From Aliitabrizicola sp041905595 (GTDB taxonomy: Bacteria > Pseudomonadota > Alphaproteobacteria > Rhodobacterales > Rhodobacteraceae), in the NCBI GenBank assembly GCA_041905595.1, contig JAYRKT010000006.1, positions 1-64,000 on the forward strand: DNA of 64,000 nucleotides, read 5' to 3'. Of the stretch, positions 1-8,746 are shown piece by piece (positions within the stretch are counted from its first letter, which is position 1; every line of letters starts with the position of its first letter). The position numbers and the translations under genes are program-made. The notes below the pieces were generated by a model. It was given only the letters and a program-made list of their open reading frames with translations. It was not told the DNA's origin and made no database searches.

Positions 1-683
1 CCGCCGCCGGCATAATCCCAGACCGCCAGCGCGCCGTGGCGCTTCAGGAGGATGGTGACGGCATCGGTATCGGTCACGATGCCCGTCACATTCGACGCCG
101 CCGAGAAGCTGCCGATCTTCAGCGCCTCCGGGCCGGCGGCGATCAGGGCAGCTTCGAGTTCAGCCATGTCCGGCCCGCCGGTCGCGGCTTCGGCGATCTC
201 GATCACTTCGGCCCCGCTTTCGCGCCAGGGCAGGATGTTGGAATGATGCTCGTAGGGGCCGATCAGGATCACCACCCGCTGCCCCGAAGCCAGTGCCTCG
301 GGTACGCCAAGGAGCGTGACCAGCCGGTTGAGTCCCGCCGTCGCGCCGGAGCCGGTGAAGATGGTGGCGAAGCTGTCATCCGCGCCGCAGAGACGCGCGA
401 TGGCGGCGCGGGCGGCGCGGCGCATCTGGGTCATGTAGGCGCCGCAGAAGGACGCCTCGGTATGGCTGTTTGCGTAATAGGGCAGGACCTGCTCCATCAC
501 GAAACCCTCGACCTGGCGCAGCGCCCGGCCCGAGGCGACGTAATCGGCATAGACCAGTTTCTTCGCACCGAAGGGGCCGGGAATCTCCATCCCCTCGCCG
601 ATGACACCGTCGCGCAGGCGGGCGATGCGGTCGGGACCAGAAAGAGAGGTAGCGAAGGCGTCGAAGGCATCGGCAGGGGACAT
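1..683 (-). CDS. Class V aminotransferase-fold PLP enzyme, C-terminal part outside window
   Basis: The first 227 residues are visible and the frame runs off the left edge. The protein opens MSPADAFDAF. GSGATAGLN (about residues 111-119) fits the PLP phosphate-binding loop, and EHHSN (145-149) fits the EHHxN signature of SufS/NifS-like class V aminotransferases. The PLP-binding lysine would lie outside the window, so substrate and catalytic competence cannot be judged. The family includes cysteine desulfurases and selenocysteine lyases as well as true aminotransferases. The divergent Lrp/AsnC regulator 125 bp away suggests that amino-acid-responsive control is likely, which is inference. Confidence 0.8.
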   Translation of the reverse strand, partial: MSPADAFDAFATSLSGPDRIARLRDGVIGEGMEIPGPFGAKKLVYADYVASGRALRQVEGFVMEQVLPYYANSHTEASFCGAYMTQMRRAARAAIARLCGADDSFATIFTGSGATAGLNRLVTLLGVPEALASGQRVVILIGPYEHHSNILPWRESGAEVIEIAEAATGGPDMAELEAALIAAGPEALKIGSFSAASNVTGIVTDTDAVTILLKRHGALAVWDYAGG

Positions 684-808
684 GGGGCAAGTCCTCAGTC
701 TGGATTGGATCGTTGACCGATCATACCCTGCTTCCCGGTGTGAAAACTTGCTCGATCTTTGCGCGTAGATAGCAGATATTGGGTCAAATGATCGAAGAAG
801 GTCGGAAA

Positions 809-1258
809 ATGGACCATATTGATCGCCGCATCCTGCGCGCCCTGCAAAAGAACTCTGCCCTTTCGCAACGCGAACTTGCCGAGGAGGTGGGCCTGTCGCA
901 GAACGCCTGCTGGCGGCGGCTGAAGGCGCTGGAGGAGTCGGAGCTCATCACCGGGCATACGATCCGGTTGGATGCCAAAAGGCTCGGGCTGGGCCTGACG
1001 GTCTTCGTGATGATCCGCACACGGCACCATTCGGCCGAGTGGCTCGAGACCTTCCGGCGCGAGGTGCAGGCGATTCCGAACGTGATCGACTTCTACCGGA
1101 TCGCCGGGGATTACGACTACATGCTCAAGGTCGTGGCCGAGGACATGAACGATTTCGACCGCGTCTATCAGCGGATGATCGGCAAGGTCGAGCTTGAGAC
1201 GGTGACCAGCTATATCACGATGGAGGCAATCGTGAACGCCCGCGACCTGCCGGTGTAG
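809..1258 (+). CDS. Lrp/AsnC family transcriptional regulator
   Basis: This is a 149-residue protein of the usual Lrp/AsnC length. The N-terminal helix-turn-helix (about residues 15-45, SQRELAEEVGLSQ then the recognition helix) is followed by an AsnC ligand-binding (RAM) domain. I chose the ATG at 809 because AGAAGG lies just upstream, and MDHIDRRILRALQ is the typical family start; a TTG at 779 would extend it by ten residues. It is divergent from the class V aminotransferase gene and probably regulates it and itself, as family members commonly do. The stop codon abuts the convergent cobT stop with no space between. Confidence 0.9.
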   Translation: MDHIDRRILRALQKNSALSQRELAEEVGLSQNACWRRLKALEESELITGHTIRLDAKRLGLGLTVFVMIRTRHHSAEWLETFRREVQAIPNVIDFYRIAGDYDYMLKVVAEDMNDFDRVYQRMIGKVELETVTSYITMEAIVNARDLPV

Positions 1259-3136
1259 TTACCGCGCCGCGACCCGCTTCATCCCCAGCATCCGCGCACG
1301 CTTGCGGGGATCGGTGTCGAAGAGGCTGGCCAGCTGTTCGGTCATCGCGCCGGCCAATTGCTCGACATCGGTGATGGTGACGGCGCGGTTGTAGTAGCGG
1401 GTCACGTCATGGCCGATGCCGATGGCGATCAGTTCGACCTGCTTGCGTTTCTCGACCATGGCGATCACGTCGCGCAGGTGCTTTTCCAGATAGTTGGCCG
1501 GGTTCACCGACAGCGTTGAGTCATCGACCGGCGCACCGTCCGAGATCACCATCAGGATGCGCCGCGCCTCGGGGCGGCGGGTCATCCGGCGATGCGCCCA
1601 TTCCAGCGCCTCGCCGTCGATGTTTTCCTTCAGGAGGCCTTCCTTCATCATCAGGCCAAGGTTCGGCCGCACCCGCCGCCAGGGCGCATCGGCGGACTTG
1701 TAGACGATGTGGCGCAGGTCGTTCAGCCGCCCCGGCTGCTGCGGGCGGCCCGAGGCCAGCCATTTCTCGCGGCTCTGGCCGCCCTTCCACGCGCGGGTGG
1801 TGAAGCCGAGGATTTCCACCTTCACGTCGCAGCGTTCGAGCGTCCGGGCCAGCACGTCGGCACAGATCGCGGCGATCGAAATCGGTCGGCCGCGCATGGA
1901 GCCGGAGTTGTCGAGCAGCAGCGTCACGCAGGTGTCGCGGAACTCGGTGTCCTTCTCCATCTTGAAGGACAGCGGTGTGGTCGGGTTGGCCACAACCCTC
2001 GCCAGACGGCCGGCGTCGAGCGTGCCTTCCTCGAGATCGAACTCCCACGAGCGGTTCTGCTGGGCCTGCAGCCGGCGTTGCAGCTTATTGGCGAGCCGCG
2101 AGACGGCGCCCTTCAGCGGCTCAAGCTGCTGGTCGAGATAGGCGCGCAGGCGTTCGAGCTCGGCCGGTTCGGCCAGATCCTCGGCCGCGATCTCTTCGTC
2201 GAATTCGGTGGTGTAGACGGTGTAGTTCGGGTCTGCGTCGGAATGCGGGGCAGGGGGCGGCGGTTCCAGCGGGGCCTCGCCCTCGGGCAGTTCGGCCTCG
2301 TCGCCCTGCTCCATGTCGGCGGAATCTTCCATCGACACCTGGGCCTGGCTCTGGTCCTGCTGCTCGTCCTGGCTGCGCTCGGGGCTGGCCTCGGCATCCT
2401 CGGACTGGTCCTGCTCCTCGCCGGCGCTTTCCGGGCTGTCCGGATCCTGCTCGGCATCGTCGGCCGCATCGTCCTGATCGTCCATGTCCGGGTCGTCGCC
2501 CAGCTGGTCGCCATAGCCCAGATCGGCGATCACCTTGCGCGCCATCCGGGCAAAGGCCGCCTGATCGGCCAGCACATGGTCGAGGTTCTCAAGCGTTCCG
2601 CCGGCTTGGCTCTCGATGAAGCCGCGCCACAGCTCCATCACGTTCGCTGCGCCCTTCGGCAGATCGCGCCCCGTGGCGAGGTTGCGGACAAGGAATCCGG
2701 CGGCGGCGGCCAGCGGCGCGTCGGCGGCCTGGGTGATCTGGGAATAGCCCTTGCGGTCGGCTTCCTGGCCGATCTTCGCGTCGATGTTGACCGCCGTGCC
2801 GGGCATGTAGCGGGCGCCGACCGCCTCGCAGCGGGCGGTTTCCATCGCGTCGTAGATCTCGCGCGCCATCTGGCCGGTCGGCGAATAGCGCGCATCGACC
2901 GCATCGTCATGGAACTTGCGCCGCAGGGCAAAGGCATCCGCCGTGCCGCGCGCCAACAGCACCTCGTCCCTGCTCATCCGGCGGCTGACCTGCGGCAGGC
3001 GCACGCCGTCCTTTGTCATGCCCGGCGGATCGACCGAATAGGTCACCGTCAGTTCCGGGTCATCGGCCATGACCTTGGTGGCCTCGGCGAGGGCCTTCTT
3101 GAACGGATCGGCGGGGTTGTCGACGGGCTTGGACAT
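1259..3136 (-). CDS. cobT: Aerobic cobaltochelatase subunit CobT
   Basis: The 625 residues match the usual CobT size (about 630). CobT works with the AAA+ protein CobS and the large subunit CobN to insert cobalt into hydrogenobyrinic acid a,c-diamide in aerobic cobalamin synthesis, in the cytoplasm. The sequence shows an N-terminal helical region, a very acidic Asp/Glu/Gln/Ser-rich linker (about residues 208-300), and a C-terminal von Willebrand A domain with the MIDAS motif DNSGSM near residue 410. The start MSKPVDNPADPF fits the family. CobS lies about 4 kb upstream on the same strand with five unrelated genes between them. No CobN is visible. Confidence 0.95.
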   Translation of the reverse strand: MSKPVDNPADPFKKALAEATKVMADDPELTVTYSVDPPGMTKDGVRLPQVSRRMSRDEVLLARGTADAFALRRKFHDDAVDARYSPTGQMAREIYDAMETARCEAVGARYMPGTAVNIDAKIGQEADRKGYSQITQAADAPLAAAAGFLVRNLATGRDLPKGAANVMELWRGFIESQAGGTLENLDHVLADQAAFARMARKVIADLGYGDQLGDDPDMDDQDDAADDAEQDPDSPESAGEEQDQSEDAEASPERSQDEQQDQSQAQVSMEDSADMEQGDEAELPEGEAPLEPPPPAPHSDADPNYTVYTTEFDEEIAAEDLAEPAELERLRAYLDQQLEPLKGAVSRLANKLQRRLQAQQNRSWEFDLEEGTLDAGRLARVVANPTTPLSFKMEKDTEFRDTCVTLLLDNSGSMRGRPISIAAICADVLARTLERCDVKVEILGFTTRAWKGGQSREKWLASGRPQQPGRLNDLRHIVYKSADAPWRRVRPNLGLMMKEGLLKENIDGEALEWAHRRMTRRPEARRILMVISDGAPVDDSTLSVNPANYLEKHLRDVIAMVEKRKQVELIAIGIGHDVTRYYNRAVTITDVEQLAGAMTEQLASLFDTDPRKRARMLGMKRVAAR

Positions 3137-3236
3137 GACGATGTTTTCGCGCGGGTCAGGCGCAAGGGCAAGGGCGATTGTCGCGGCGAAGAAGCGCGTC
3201 TAGTCTGTGCGGGACTGCATCAGCCGGAGCCGGCCC

Positions 3237-3620
3237 ATGAAGAAGTTCCTCGTCGCCACCACAACCTATGGCATTGCCAACGCGGCGGCGATCCTGTTCG
3301 CTGCGATCATCCTTGGGCCGGGTTTCGAGATCGGCTTTCTCGGTTTCCTGATGGCCGTGGCGATCTTTACCGCAGTCGAGGCGATCGCTCGCCCGATCCT
3401 GGAAAAGCTGGCGGCCAAGAACCTGCCGCAGGTCATGGGCAGCCTGTCGCTTATCACGGTGTTCCTGGGCCTATGGATCACCGACATGGCGGTTGCCGCG
3501 ATGTCGATCGATGGGCTGTCGAACTGGCTGGCCGCGACGCTGATCGTCTGGCTGGTCAGCCTGATTGTCGAGATCGCTCTGCCGCATATCTTTCGGTCGC
3601 TGAACGCCAAGACGGAATAG
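3237..3620 (+). CDS. Small integral membrane protein, phage-holin-family-like
   Basis: This 127-residue protein has about four hydrophobic segments (roughly residues 5-27, 31-52, 66-88, 97-118) joined by short loops. The layout and the AxxxRPILEKL stretch after helix 2 resemble the 4-TM "phage holin family" (PF04020-like) proteins common in bacterial chromosomes. There is no phage gene nearby, so lysis is not implied and function is unknown. I chose the ATG at 3237, preceded by GGAG; a GTG at 3207 is an alternative. It is divergent from cobT, 100 bp away. Confidence 0.6.
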   Translation: MKKFLVATTTYGIANAAAILFAAIILGPGFEIGFLGFLMAVAIFTAVEAIARPILEKLAAKNLPQVMGSLSLITVFLGLWITDMAVAAMSIDGLSNWLAATLIVWLVSLIVEIALPHIFRSLNAKTE

Positions 3621-3748
3621 AAAGTCCGAATGTTGTGCTGCTGCGCACAGCACCCGCGCGCCGGTGCCCGTTTTCTTGAGGGCTGGGGAAGGGCAAATTT
3701 GAACCGTTGAGTTCAAACCCTCCCCCTAAGTTCAAGGACGGACCCGAA

Positions 3749-4351
3749 ATGACCAAACCCCACATCGCCCTTATCATCGGCTCGACCCGCCCGACGCGGT
3801 TCGCCGACAAACCGGCCCAATGGCTGCTGAAGCAGATCGCGGCGCGCGACGACATGACCGTCGAAGTGCTCGACCTGCGCGACTACAAGCTGCCCTTCTT
3901 TGACGAGATGGCGTCGAACGCCTGGATGCCGAGCCAGAATGAAGAAGCCGTGCGCTGGCAGAAGAAACTCGCCGAATTCGATGGCTATGTCTTCGTCGTC
4001 GCCGAATACAACCGCTCGATCACCGGCGCACTGAAGAACGCGCTTGACCAGGCCTATGTCGAATGGGCGCACAAGCCAATGGGCGCGATCGCCTACGGTT
4101 CGATGGGCGGCACTTCGGCGCTGCAGCACCTGCGCGCGATCGCGGTCGAGCTGCAGATGGTTCCGGTGCGCAACGCCGCCCATATCGGCGGCGCGGACCT
4201 CTGGAAGGTGCATCCGCTTGGGTCGAACGGCCCGATCGAGGAGATCGAGGCGACGCTGGCCCCCTCGGCCAAGGCGATGCTTGATGACGTGGTATGGTGG
4301 GCGAAGGCCACGATGGCAGCCCGGTCTGCCGCGACAGCTAAAGCGGCCTGA
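3749..4351 (+). CDS. NADPH-dependent FMN reductase family protein
   Basis: This is a 200-residue flavodoxin-fold protein. The N-terminal IALIIGSTRP loop is the FMN phosphate-binding segment of the NADPH-dependent FMN reductase/azoreductase family, and VVAEYNRSITGALKNALD matches the second family signature (PEYN...LKNALD). Such enzymes reduce flavins, quinones or azo compounds with NAD(P)H in the cytosol. The true substrate is not evident. The ATG at 3749 follows AAGGACG; upstream in-frame extension starts with TTG and is less likely. It is convergent with a small secreted-protein gene that ends 14 bp downstream. Confidence 0.85.
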   Translation: MTKPHIALIIGSTRPTRFADKPAQWLLKQIAARDDMTVEVLDLRDYKLPFFDEMASNAWMPSQNEEAVRWQKKLAEFDGYVFVVAEYNRSITGALKNALDQAYVEWAHKPMGAIAYGSMGGTSALQHLRAIAVELQMVPVRNAAHIGGADLWKVHPLGSNGPIEEIEATLAPSAKAMLDDVVWWAKATMAARSAATAKAA

Positions 4352-4364
4352 AGCGCCGACCCGC

Positions 4365-4754
4365 TCAGCCGAGCAGAAGGGCCGTGCATTCCGAGATAAG
4401 TTCCTCCGACCGCCGGGCTGCAAGCCCGGCGGTCGTCGCATTCCCGGAGAAGCTGGCAAGCGACAGGAGGTCCGCCTGCGCCTGCTTGGCCTCGATCCTC
4501 AGGTTCAACGCGGCCGCAGCTTCTGCCTCGGGTGTAACTGCCCCGGCGATTTCCTCCATCGCGTCCCGCTGCCGCTCGGTCTGGTCGGCGCGGGGATCTG
4601 AAAACAGCCATTGGTGTTCCATCAGCGCAGAAAGTCGCCCGGTGCAGATGGCGAACACCCGGGGCTCTGGCGTTTGGCACAAGACGGGACCGGCCTGAAG
4701 GGCAACCGTCAGGAGCAGGGGCATCGTGCAGAGGTGTTTTCTCAATCCGCACAT
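4365..4754 (-). CDS. Hypothetical exported protein
   Basis: I do not recognise this 129-residue protein. It begins with a short basic segment and a hydrophobic stretch (about residues 10-25, ending GPVLCQT) that looks like a signal peptide. The mature part is rich in Ala, Glu and Leu, with two conserved-looking cysteines (in AICTGRL and ISECTALLLG) that could form a disulfide in the periplasm. An upstream extension of the frame would run into the racemase-like gene, so the ATG at 4754 is preferred. The gene is on the same strand as, and 64 bp after, the racemase-like gene. Confidence 0.55.
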   Translation of the reverse strand: MCGLRKHLCTMPLLLTVALQAGPVLCQTPEPRVFAICTGRLSALMEHQWLFSDPRADQTERQRDAMEEIAGAVTPEAEAAAALNLRIEAKQAQADLLSLASFSGNATTAGLAARRSEELISECTALLLG

Positions 4755-4818
4755 GATTGCATCATGTCGCGGTTTGTTCCGCCTGACAATCAGGCGAATT
4801 GGAAACTCTTCGGCGCCG

Positions 4819-5520
4819 TCAGGTCGTGACGATTTCTCCGACTGTCCGCCGCCCACTGGCGAGGTCGGCCAGAAGCGCCACATGAACGTCGAGTGCGTCG
4901 ATTACTGGATAGCCCGGGTCCTGCCCGTCGAAGGCAAGGTTGAGGTCCGTTCCCGCCAGCACGACCGCCTCGGCGCCGAGCCGCTCCACCATCTCGCGCC
5001 CTGCTTCCAGAAACACCTGCCGCTGCGTTGTGTTGCAAGTACCCGCCACGGCGATGTCCTGGTACAATTGGCCCAGTTCCTCGATCCGGTCGTCGAGCGC
5101 CACCGCCTCGGTCCGGGCAAGCTGCCCGTAAAGCCGGGTGCGCATCACCACGCGTGTGCCCAGAAGCCCGATCCTGCGGATGCCCGCGGCGACAAAGGCC
5201 TCATCCAGCGGCTCGACCGCCGAAACGAGCGGCAGGGAGGAAATCACCTTCGTCTCCTCGAAGCAGAAATGCCCGCCGAGCGAGGTGATCGCCGCACAGT
5301 CGCAGCCCGCAGCCTTCAGCCGGTCGATCAGCGGTGCATATTCCCGCGCCTGCTCCTCGCGCCGGTCGGCCAGGTTGTTGCGGATCAGCACCTGGATGTC
5401 GGGCGTATGGGCGATGGTCAGCTCGAGCGGTGCGCCGAGTGCCTTCATGCGGGCGACGAGCCGCTGGTAATAGACCACAGTCGCCGCGGGCCCGATGCCC
5501 CCGATCAGTCCGATATGCAT
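4819..5520 (-). CDS. Aspartate/glutamate racemase-family protein lacking both catalytic cysteines
   Basis: This 233-residue protein starts MHIGLIGGIGPAAT, the typical opening of YgeA-like Asp/Glu racemases (GMxGGMSPxAT). In that family two cysteines act as acid and base, in CNTxH and GCTE contexts. Here the first region reads AITSLGGHF with Ser80 at the cysteine position, and the second reads LAGTDLN with Gly190. The following His84 is kept. Racemization by the two-thiol mechanism is therefore doubtful; a lyase, isomerase or binding role is possible. The ATG at 5520 follows GGGAGGG. It lies just downstream of a LuxR-type regulator gene on the same strand, 34 bp apart. Confidence 0.8.
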   Translation of the reverse strand: MHIGLIGGIGPAATVVYYQRLVARMKALGAPLELTIAHTPDIQVLIRNNLADRREEQAREYAPLIDRLKAAGCDCAAITSLGGHFCFEETKVISSLPLVSAVEPLDEAFVAAGIRRIGLLGTRVVMRTRLYGQLARTEAVALDDRIEELGQLYQDIAVAGTCNTTQRQVFLEAGREMVERLGAEAVVLAGTDLNLAFDGQDPGYPVIDALDVHVALLADLASGRRTVGEIVTT

Positions 5521-5554
5521 GACGTCGCCCTCCCTGCCTGACAAGGCAGGTCTA

Positions 5555-6706
5555 TCAGGTTTTCGGCGTCAGGTGCGACACGATCCGGACGACGTCGCCG
5601 CGGTGGCGGGCCTGGAGCTTGGCTAGAACCGACTGAACCTGGTTGCGTATGGTGTTGCGGCTGACTTGCCGCAAGTGTGCAATTTCCTCGGTCTCCAGCC
5701 CCTCGGCCAGGTATAGCGCCACCTCTGCTTCGGCGGCGGACAGGGGATACTGCCGGCGCAAGAGATCGACCGGACCCGAGCCGATGTCCTGCTCCTTCAA
5801 GACCAGAACAACTGTCCGGCTGGGCTCCCCGTTTACGAAATTGACCAGTGCGTTTGTTGGCATCTGCCCGGTTCCTGCCAGTGCTCGGACCACCCATAGG
5901 CGGTGATCGGATCTCAGGCGCGTCTCCAACAGCCGACCGTCCCGATGGGGCTCGCTGCCGGACGCTTGTGCGAGGACCGCCTCGAACCAGTGCTGAGTGT
6001 CAGGGTCTAGGAACTCCAGCCTGCCACTTTGCGCAAGCTTCAGCAGGGAGCCGAACAATGCCACCGCCCCCGCGTCAGCCCAGGCGAGCATCCGATCTTC
6101 CGTCACGATCAGGATTGCTCCGCCGGGTGAGGAGGACGCCTGCATCTGGTCGGCGGTATAGGCCGCCGTTTGCGCCGAAAGCGCCGTGAGAGCGTCATTG
6201 ACGGCCGATGCGTGGGACAGGTGACTTTGCAACCAGTCGAACACCCGCGCTGCGTAAGGTGCCAGCTTTTCCCGGTCTTTTCGGCGCAGGTTCGCGGTGG
6301 CGAACAACGACCGCGGACCGGGACCGAGCGTGCGAATGCCGACAGAGGCAACCCGATCCTCCTGCGGACGCATCCAGCCCTGGTAAAATTCGGTACGCAC
6401 ATAATCCTCTTCCGGGATGTCCATCGAGGAATGGCGGGCGCGGCCCTTTGGCATGACCATGAATTTTTCCGGCCAGGGGCTGATTGCGGCGTAATAGTCG
6501 ATGTAGCTTTCGACGAAGGCTGGATCGAAACCCGTTGCGCCGATCGGGTAGGTCAACCGGGCTGCAGTGTCGATGAAGTGGATTGCAACTCCGCCGCCGC
6601 AGATGACCTCGTCCAATTCGACTGCGACATCTTGCCAGCGTCCCGGGGCCAAGGCTGCACTGTTGATCGCCTCGACCAGACGCTGGCTGACTTTCCCACT
6701 CAACAT
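5555..6706 (-). CDS. LuxR-type helix-turn-helix transcriptional regulator
   Basis: The protein has about 383 residues. The last 65 form a LuxR/GerE DNA-binding domain (PLSAAEAEVALYLAEGLET, then IAHLRQVSRNTIRNQVQSVLAKL), with the usual Thr-x-x-x-Gln-x-x-x-x-x-Lys recognition pattern. The N-terminal 300 residues look like a sensory region without an obvious receiver aspartate, so it is probably a ligand-responsive or orphan regulator. I give the ATG start at 6706; in-frame GTG codons at 6724 and 6727 are alternatives because no start has a clear ribosome site. It is probably co-transcribed with the racemase-like gene that follows and may control it. Confidence 0.8.
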   Translation of the reverse strand: MLSGKVSQRLVEAINSAALAPGRWQDVAVELDEVICGGGVAIHFIDTAARLTYPIGATGFDPAFVESYIDYYAAISPWPEKFMVMPKGRARHSSMDIPEEDYVRTEFYQGWMRPQEDRVASVGIRTLGPGPRSLFATANLRRKDREKLAPYAARVFDWLQSHLSHASAVNDALTALSAQTAAYTADQMQASSSPGGAILIVTEDRMLAWADAGAVALFGSLLKLAQSGRLEFLDPDTQHWFEAVLAQASGSEPHRDGRLLETRLRSDHRLWVVRALAGTGQMPTNALVNFVNGEPSRTVVLVLKEQDIGSGPVDLLRRQYPLSAAEAEVALYLAEGLETEEIAHLRQVSRNTIRNQVQSVLAKLQARHRGDVVRIVSHLTPKT

Positions 6707-7023
6707 AACCAGTATCCCATTCACCACTTGACGGTGATCAGGCTACACGATTTCGCGAAAATCGGGCAGTGGATTGTGGACCAAGCCGCCCCGACCTGCC
6801 GATCTCCCGCGAGAAAGCCACCGTCCATAGTGCATTTGCATCATGCGCAACTACGGTGGCGCTGGCAGTATAACGGATGACGGCATGGCGCTGTTGTCGA
6901 TTTCCAGTATCAGCAGGTTCAAGGTCGCTGTGCCGTCGACCTTGCGCACATTTCGGATATGGAGACGAAAACACTGCCCAACCGGGCGGTGCTTCGAAAG
7001 TATCGCAGGAACGCGAAAAGCGG
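6707..7023. other. Intergenic stretch between cobS and the LuxR gene
   Basis: About 317 bases lie between the cobS stop and the LuxR-type gene start. I see no coding frame with family-like content, no tRNA and no clear terminator. It presumably carries the promoter of the LuxR-type gene. Confidence 0.4.
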
Positions 7024-7998
7024 TTACCGCATCGCCATGCTGGCGGCGCTTTCGGGCAGTTCCTCGGCAAAGCAGCGCTGGTAGAACTCGGCCACTGTCT
7101 GGCGCTCGAGTTCGTCGCACTTGTTGAGGAAGGTCAGCCGGAACGCGTAACCGATGTTGCGGAAGATTTCGGCGTTCTGGGCCCAGGTGATGACCGTCCG
7201 CGGCGACATGACCGTCGATAGGTCGCCGTTGATGAACGCCGTGCGGGTCAGGTCGGCGACGGTGACCATCTGGCTGATGGTCTTGCGGCCCTTCTCGGTG
7301 TTGTAGTGCGGCGCCTTGGCCAGGACGATGGCCGCCTCGGCATCGTGCGACAGGTAGTTCAGCGTGGCGACGAGGCTCCAGCGGTCCATCTGCGCCTGGT
7401 TGATCTGCTGGACGCCGTGGTAAAGTCCGGTCGTGTCGCCAAGGCCCACAGTGTTCGAGGTCGCGAACAGCCGGAAATACGGGTTCGGGGTGATGATCTC
7501 GTTCTGGTCGAGGAGCGTGAGCTTGCCGTCATGCTCGAGCACACGCTGGATCACGAACATCACGTCGGCGCGGCCGGCATCGTATTCGTCGAAGACGATG
7601 GCGACGGGATTGCGCAGCGCCCAGGGCAGGATGCCTTCATGGAACTCGGTCACCTGCTTGCCGTCGCGCAGCTTGATCGCGTCCTTGCCGATCAGATCAA
7701 TCCGGCTGATGTGGCTGTCGAGGTTCACCCGCACGCAAGGCCAGTTCAGCCGCGCCGCGACCTGTTCGATGTGGGTCGACTTCCCGGTGCCGTGATAGCC
7801 CTGGATCATGACCCGGCGGTTGTAGGCAAAGCCCGCCAGGATCGCGAGCGTCGTGTCCGGGTCGAACTTGTAGGTCGGGTCAATCTCGGGCACTCGGTCC
7901 GAACGCTCGGCGAAACCTTTTACCTTCATATCGGTGTCGATGCCGAACACGTCGCGGACAGAGATTTCCTCGGTGGGTTTCGAAGTCGGGTCGAGCAT
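7024..7998 (-). CDS. cobS: Aerobic cobaltochelatase subunit CobS (AAA+ ATPase)
   Basis: The 324-residue length is typical for CobS. It is a MoxR-like AAA+ ATPase that drives the CobNST cobaltochelatase. Walker A GYHGTGKS lies at residues 67-74, Walker B VAIVFDEYD at 132-140, and a sensor-1 stretch FATSN at about 178-182. The N-terminal segment EISVRDVFGIDTDMKVKGF is highly characteristic of CobS. CobT, its partner, is about 4 kb downstream on the same strand. In many relatives cobS and cobT are adjacent, so the five genes in between here are unusual. No cobalamin riboswitch is recognisable in the 218 bases upstream. Confidence 0.96.
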   Translation of the reverse strand: MLDPTSKPTEEISVRDVFGIDTDMKVKGFAERSDRVPEIDPTYKFDPDTTLAILAGFAYNRRVMIQGYHGTGKSTHIEQVAARLNWPCVRVNLDSHISRIDLIGKDAIKLRDGKQVTEFHEGILPWALRNPVAIVFDEYDAGRADVMFVIQRVLEHDGKLTLLDQNEIITPNPYFRLFATSNTVGLGDTTGLYHGVQQINQAQMDRWSLVATLNYLSHDAEAAIVLAKAPHYNTEKGRKTISQMVTVADLTRTAFINGDLSTVMSPRTVITWAQNAEIFRNIGYAFRLTFLNKCDELERQTVAEFYQRCFAEELPESAASMAMR

Positions 7999-8216
7999 TC
8001 AGTCCGCCATGAGCTAGCTTGAGCATGCCGAGCCGGCATGCGGGTCAATCCGTTTGATGGAGCATATCGGCGGGGGGTTCAAGGGGAAGGCCGTCGCTTG
8101 CCAAGATCGCGATGATGTTCCCGATTGCGTGAGCGATGAAACGTGGGCGGCGCGGGCTGCGTATGGACAGGGGACCGGGGCGGCACAAGGCCGCCTCGCG
8201 GTTTGGAGTGATGGCG

Positions 8217-8684
8217 ATGCGACGGCGTTCCCTTCTTTCTCTCGGTGCCGCCCTTCTGACGGCGCGCTTCCTGCGGCCGGCCTACGCGGAAGAGAGTTTC
8301 GAATTCACGCTTACGGATGCTGAATGGCAGTCGCGGCTGACGCCCGACCAATATGCCGTGTTGCGCCAGGAGGCGACCGAACGCGCCGGGTCAAGTCCGC
8401 TCGACCACGAAAAACGGGCGGGCCTTTACCGCTGTGCGGGATGCGACCAGCCTCTGTTCTCGTCACAGACCAAGTACGACAGCGGCACCGGGTGGCCGAG
8501 CTTCTGGCAACCCTTGCCGGATGCCGTCGCGACGCGTCAAGACAGCGGCTGGCTGGGGCCACGGACCGAGGTGCATTGCCGCCGCTGCGGCGGGCATCTG
8601 GGACATGTCTTCGACGACGGTCCGCAACCGACCGGCCTGCGCTACTGCATGAACGGCGTGGCTCTGGTCTTCGTGCCTGGGTGA
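8217..8684 (+). CDS. msrB: Peptide-methionine (R)-S-oxide reductase MsrB, exported
   Basis: This 155-residue protein reduces methionine-R-sulfoxide in oxidised proteins. Zinc ligands Cys73/Cys76 (CAGC) and Cys121/Cys124 (CRRC) are present, along with GTGWPSF (90-96), GGHLGHVFDDGPxPTG (125-140) and the catalytic Cys144 in RYCMN. The start MRRRSLLSLGAALL, ending AYA before residue 25, looks like a Tat or Sec signal, so the enzyme should work in the periplasm. The ATG at 8217 sits 8 bases after GGAG; an ATG at 8211 is too close to it. A strong hairpin follows the stop. Confidence 0.92.
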   Translation: MRRRSLLSLGAALLTARFLRPAYAEESFEFTLTDAEWQSRLTPDQYAVLRQEATERAGSSPLDHEKRAGLYRCAGCDQPLFSSQTKYDSGTGWPSFWQPLPDAVATRQDSGWLGPRTEVHCRRCGGHLGHVFDDGPQPTGLRYCMNGVALVFVPG

Positions 8685-8696
8685 CAGGCTGACTGC

Positions 8697-8724
8697 GGAA
8701 AAGGGGGCGACCGGCCCCCTTTTC
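8697..8724. terminator. Bidirectional terminator between msrB and the sulfotransferase gene
   Basis: AAAAGGGGG (8699-8707) pairs perfectly with CCCCCTTTT (8715-8723) around a GC-closed loop. A-tract and T-tract flank the stem, so it can terminate both convergent genes. Confidence 0.85.
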
Positions 8725-8746
8725 ACATCGTGTTGTCCTTGTCGTT

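Noticed and set aside
3237..3620. Prophage lysis gene
   Set aside because: The membrane protein resembles "phage holin family" proteins, but no endolysin, capsid or integrase gene is nearby. These 4-TM proteins are common housekeeping chromosomal genes.
6738..7070. Possible gene between cobS and the LuxR gene
   Set aside because: The frame overlaps the end of cobS, has compositionally random content and no start signal.
7999..8216. Cobalamin riboswitch before cobS
   Set aside because: I looked for conserved B12-box-like strings and a following hairpin and found none; the region is also short.
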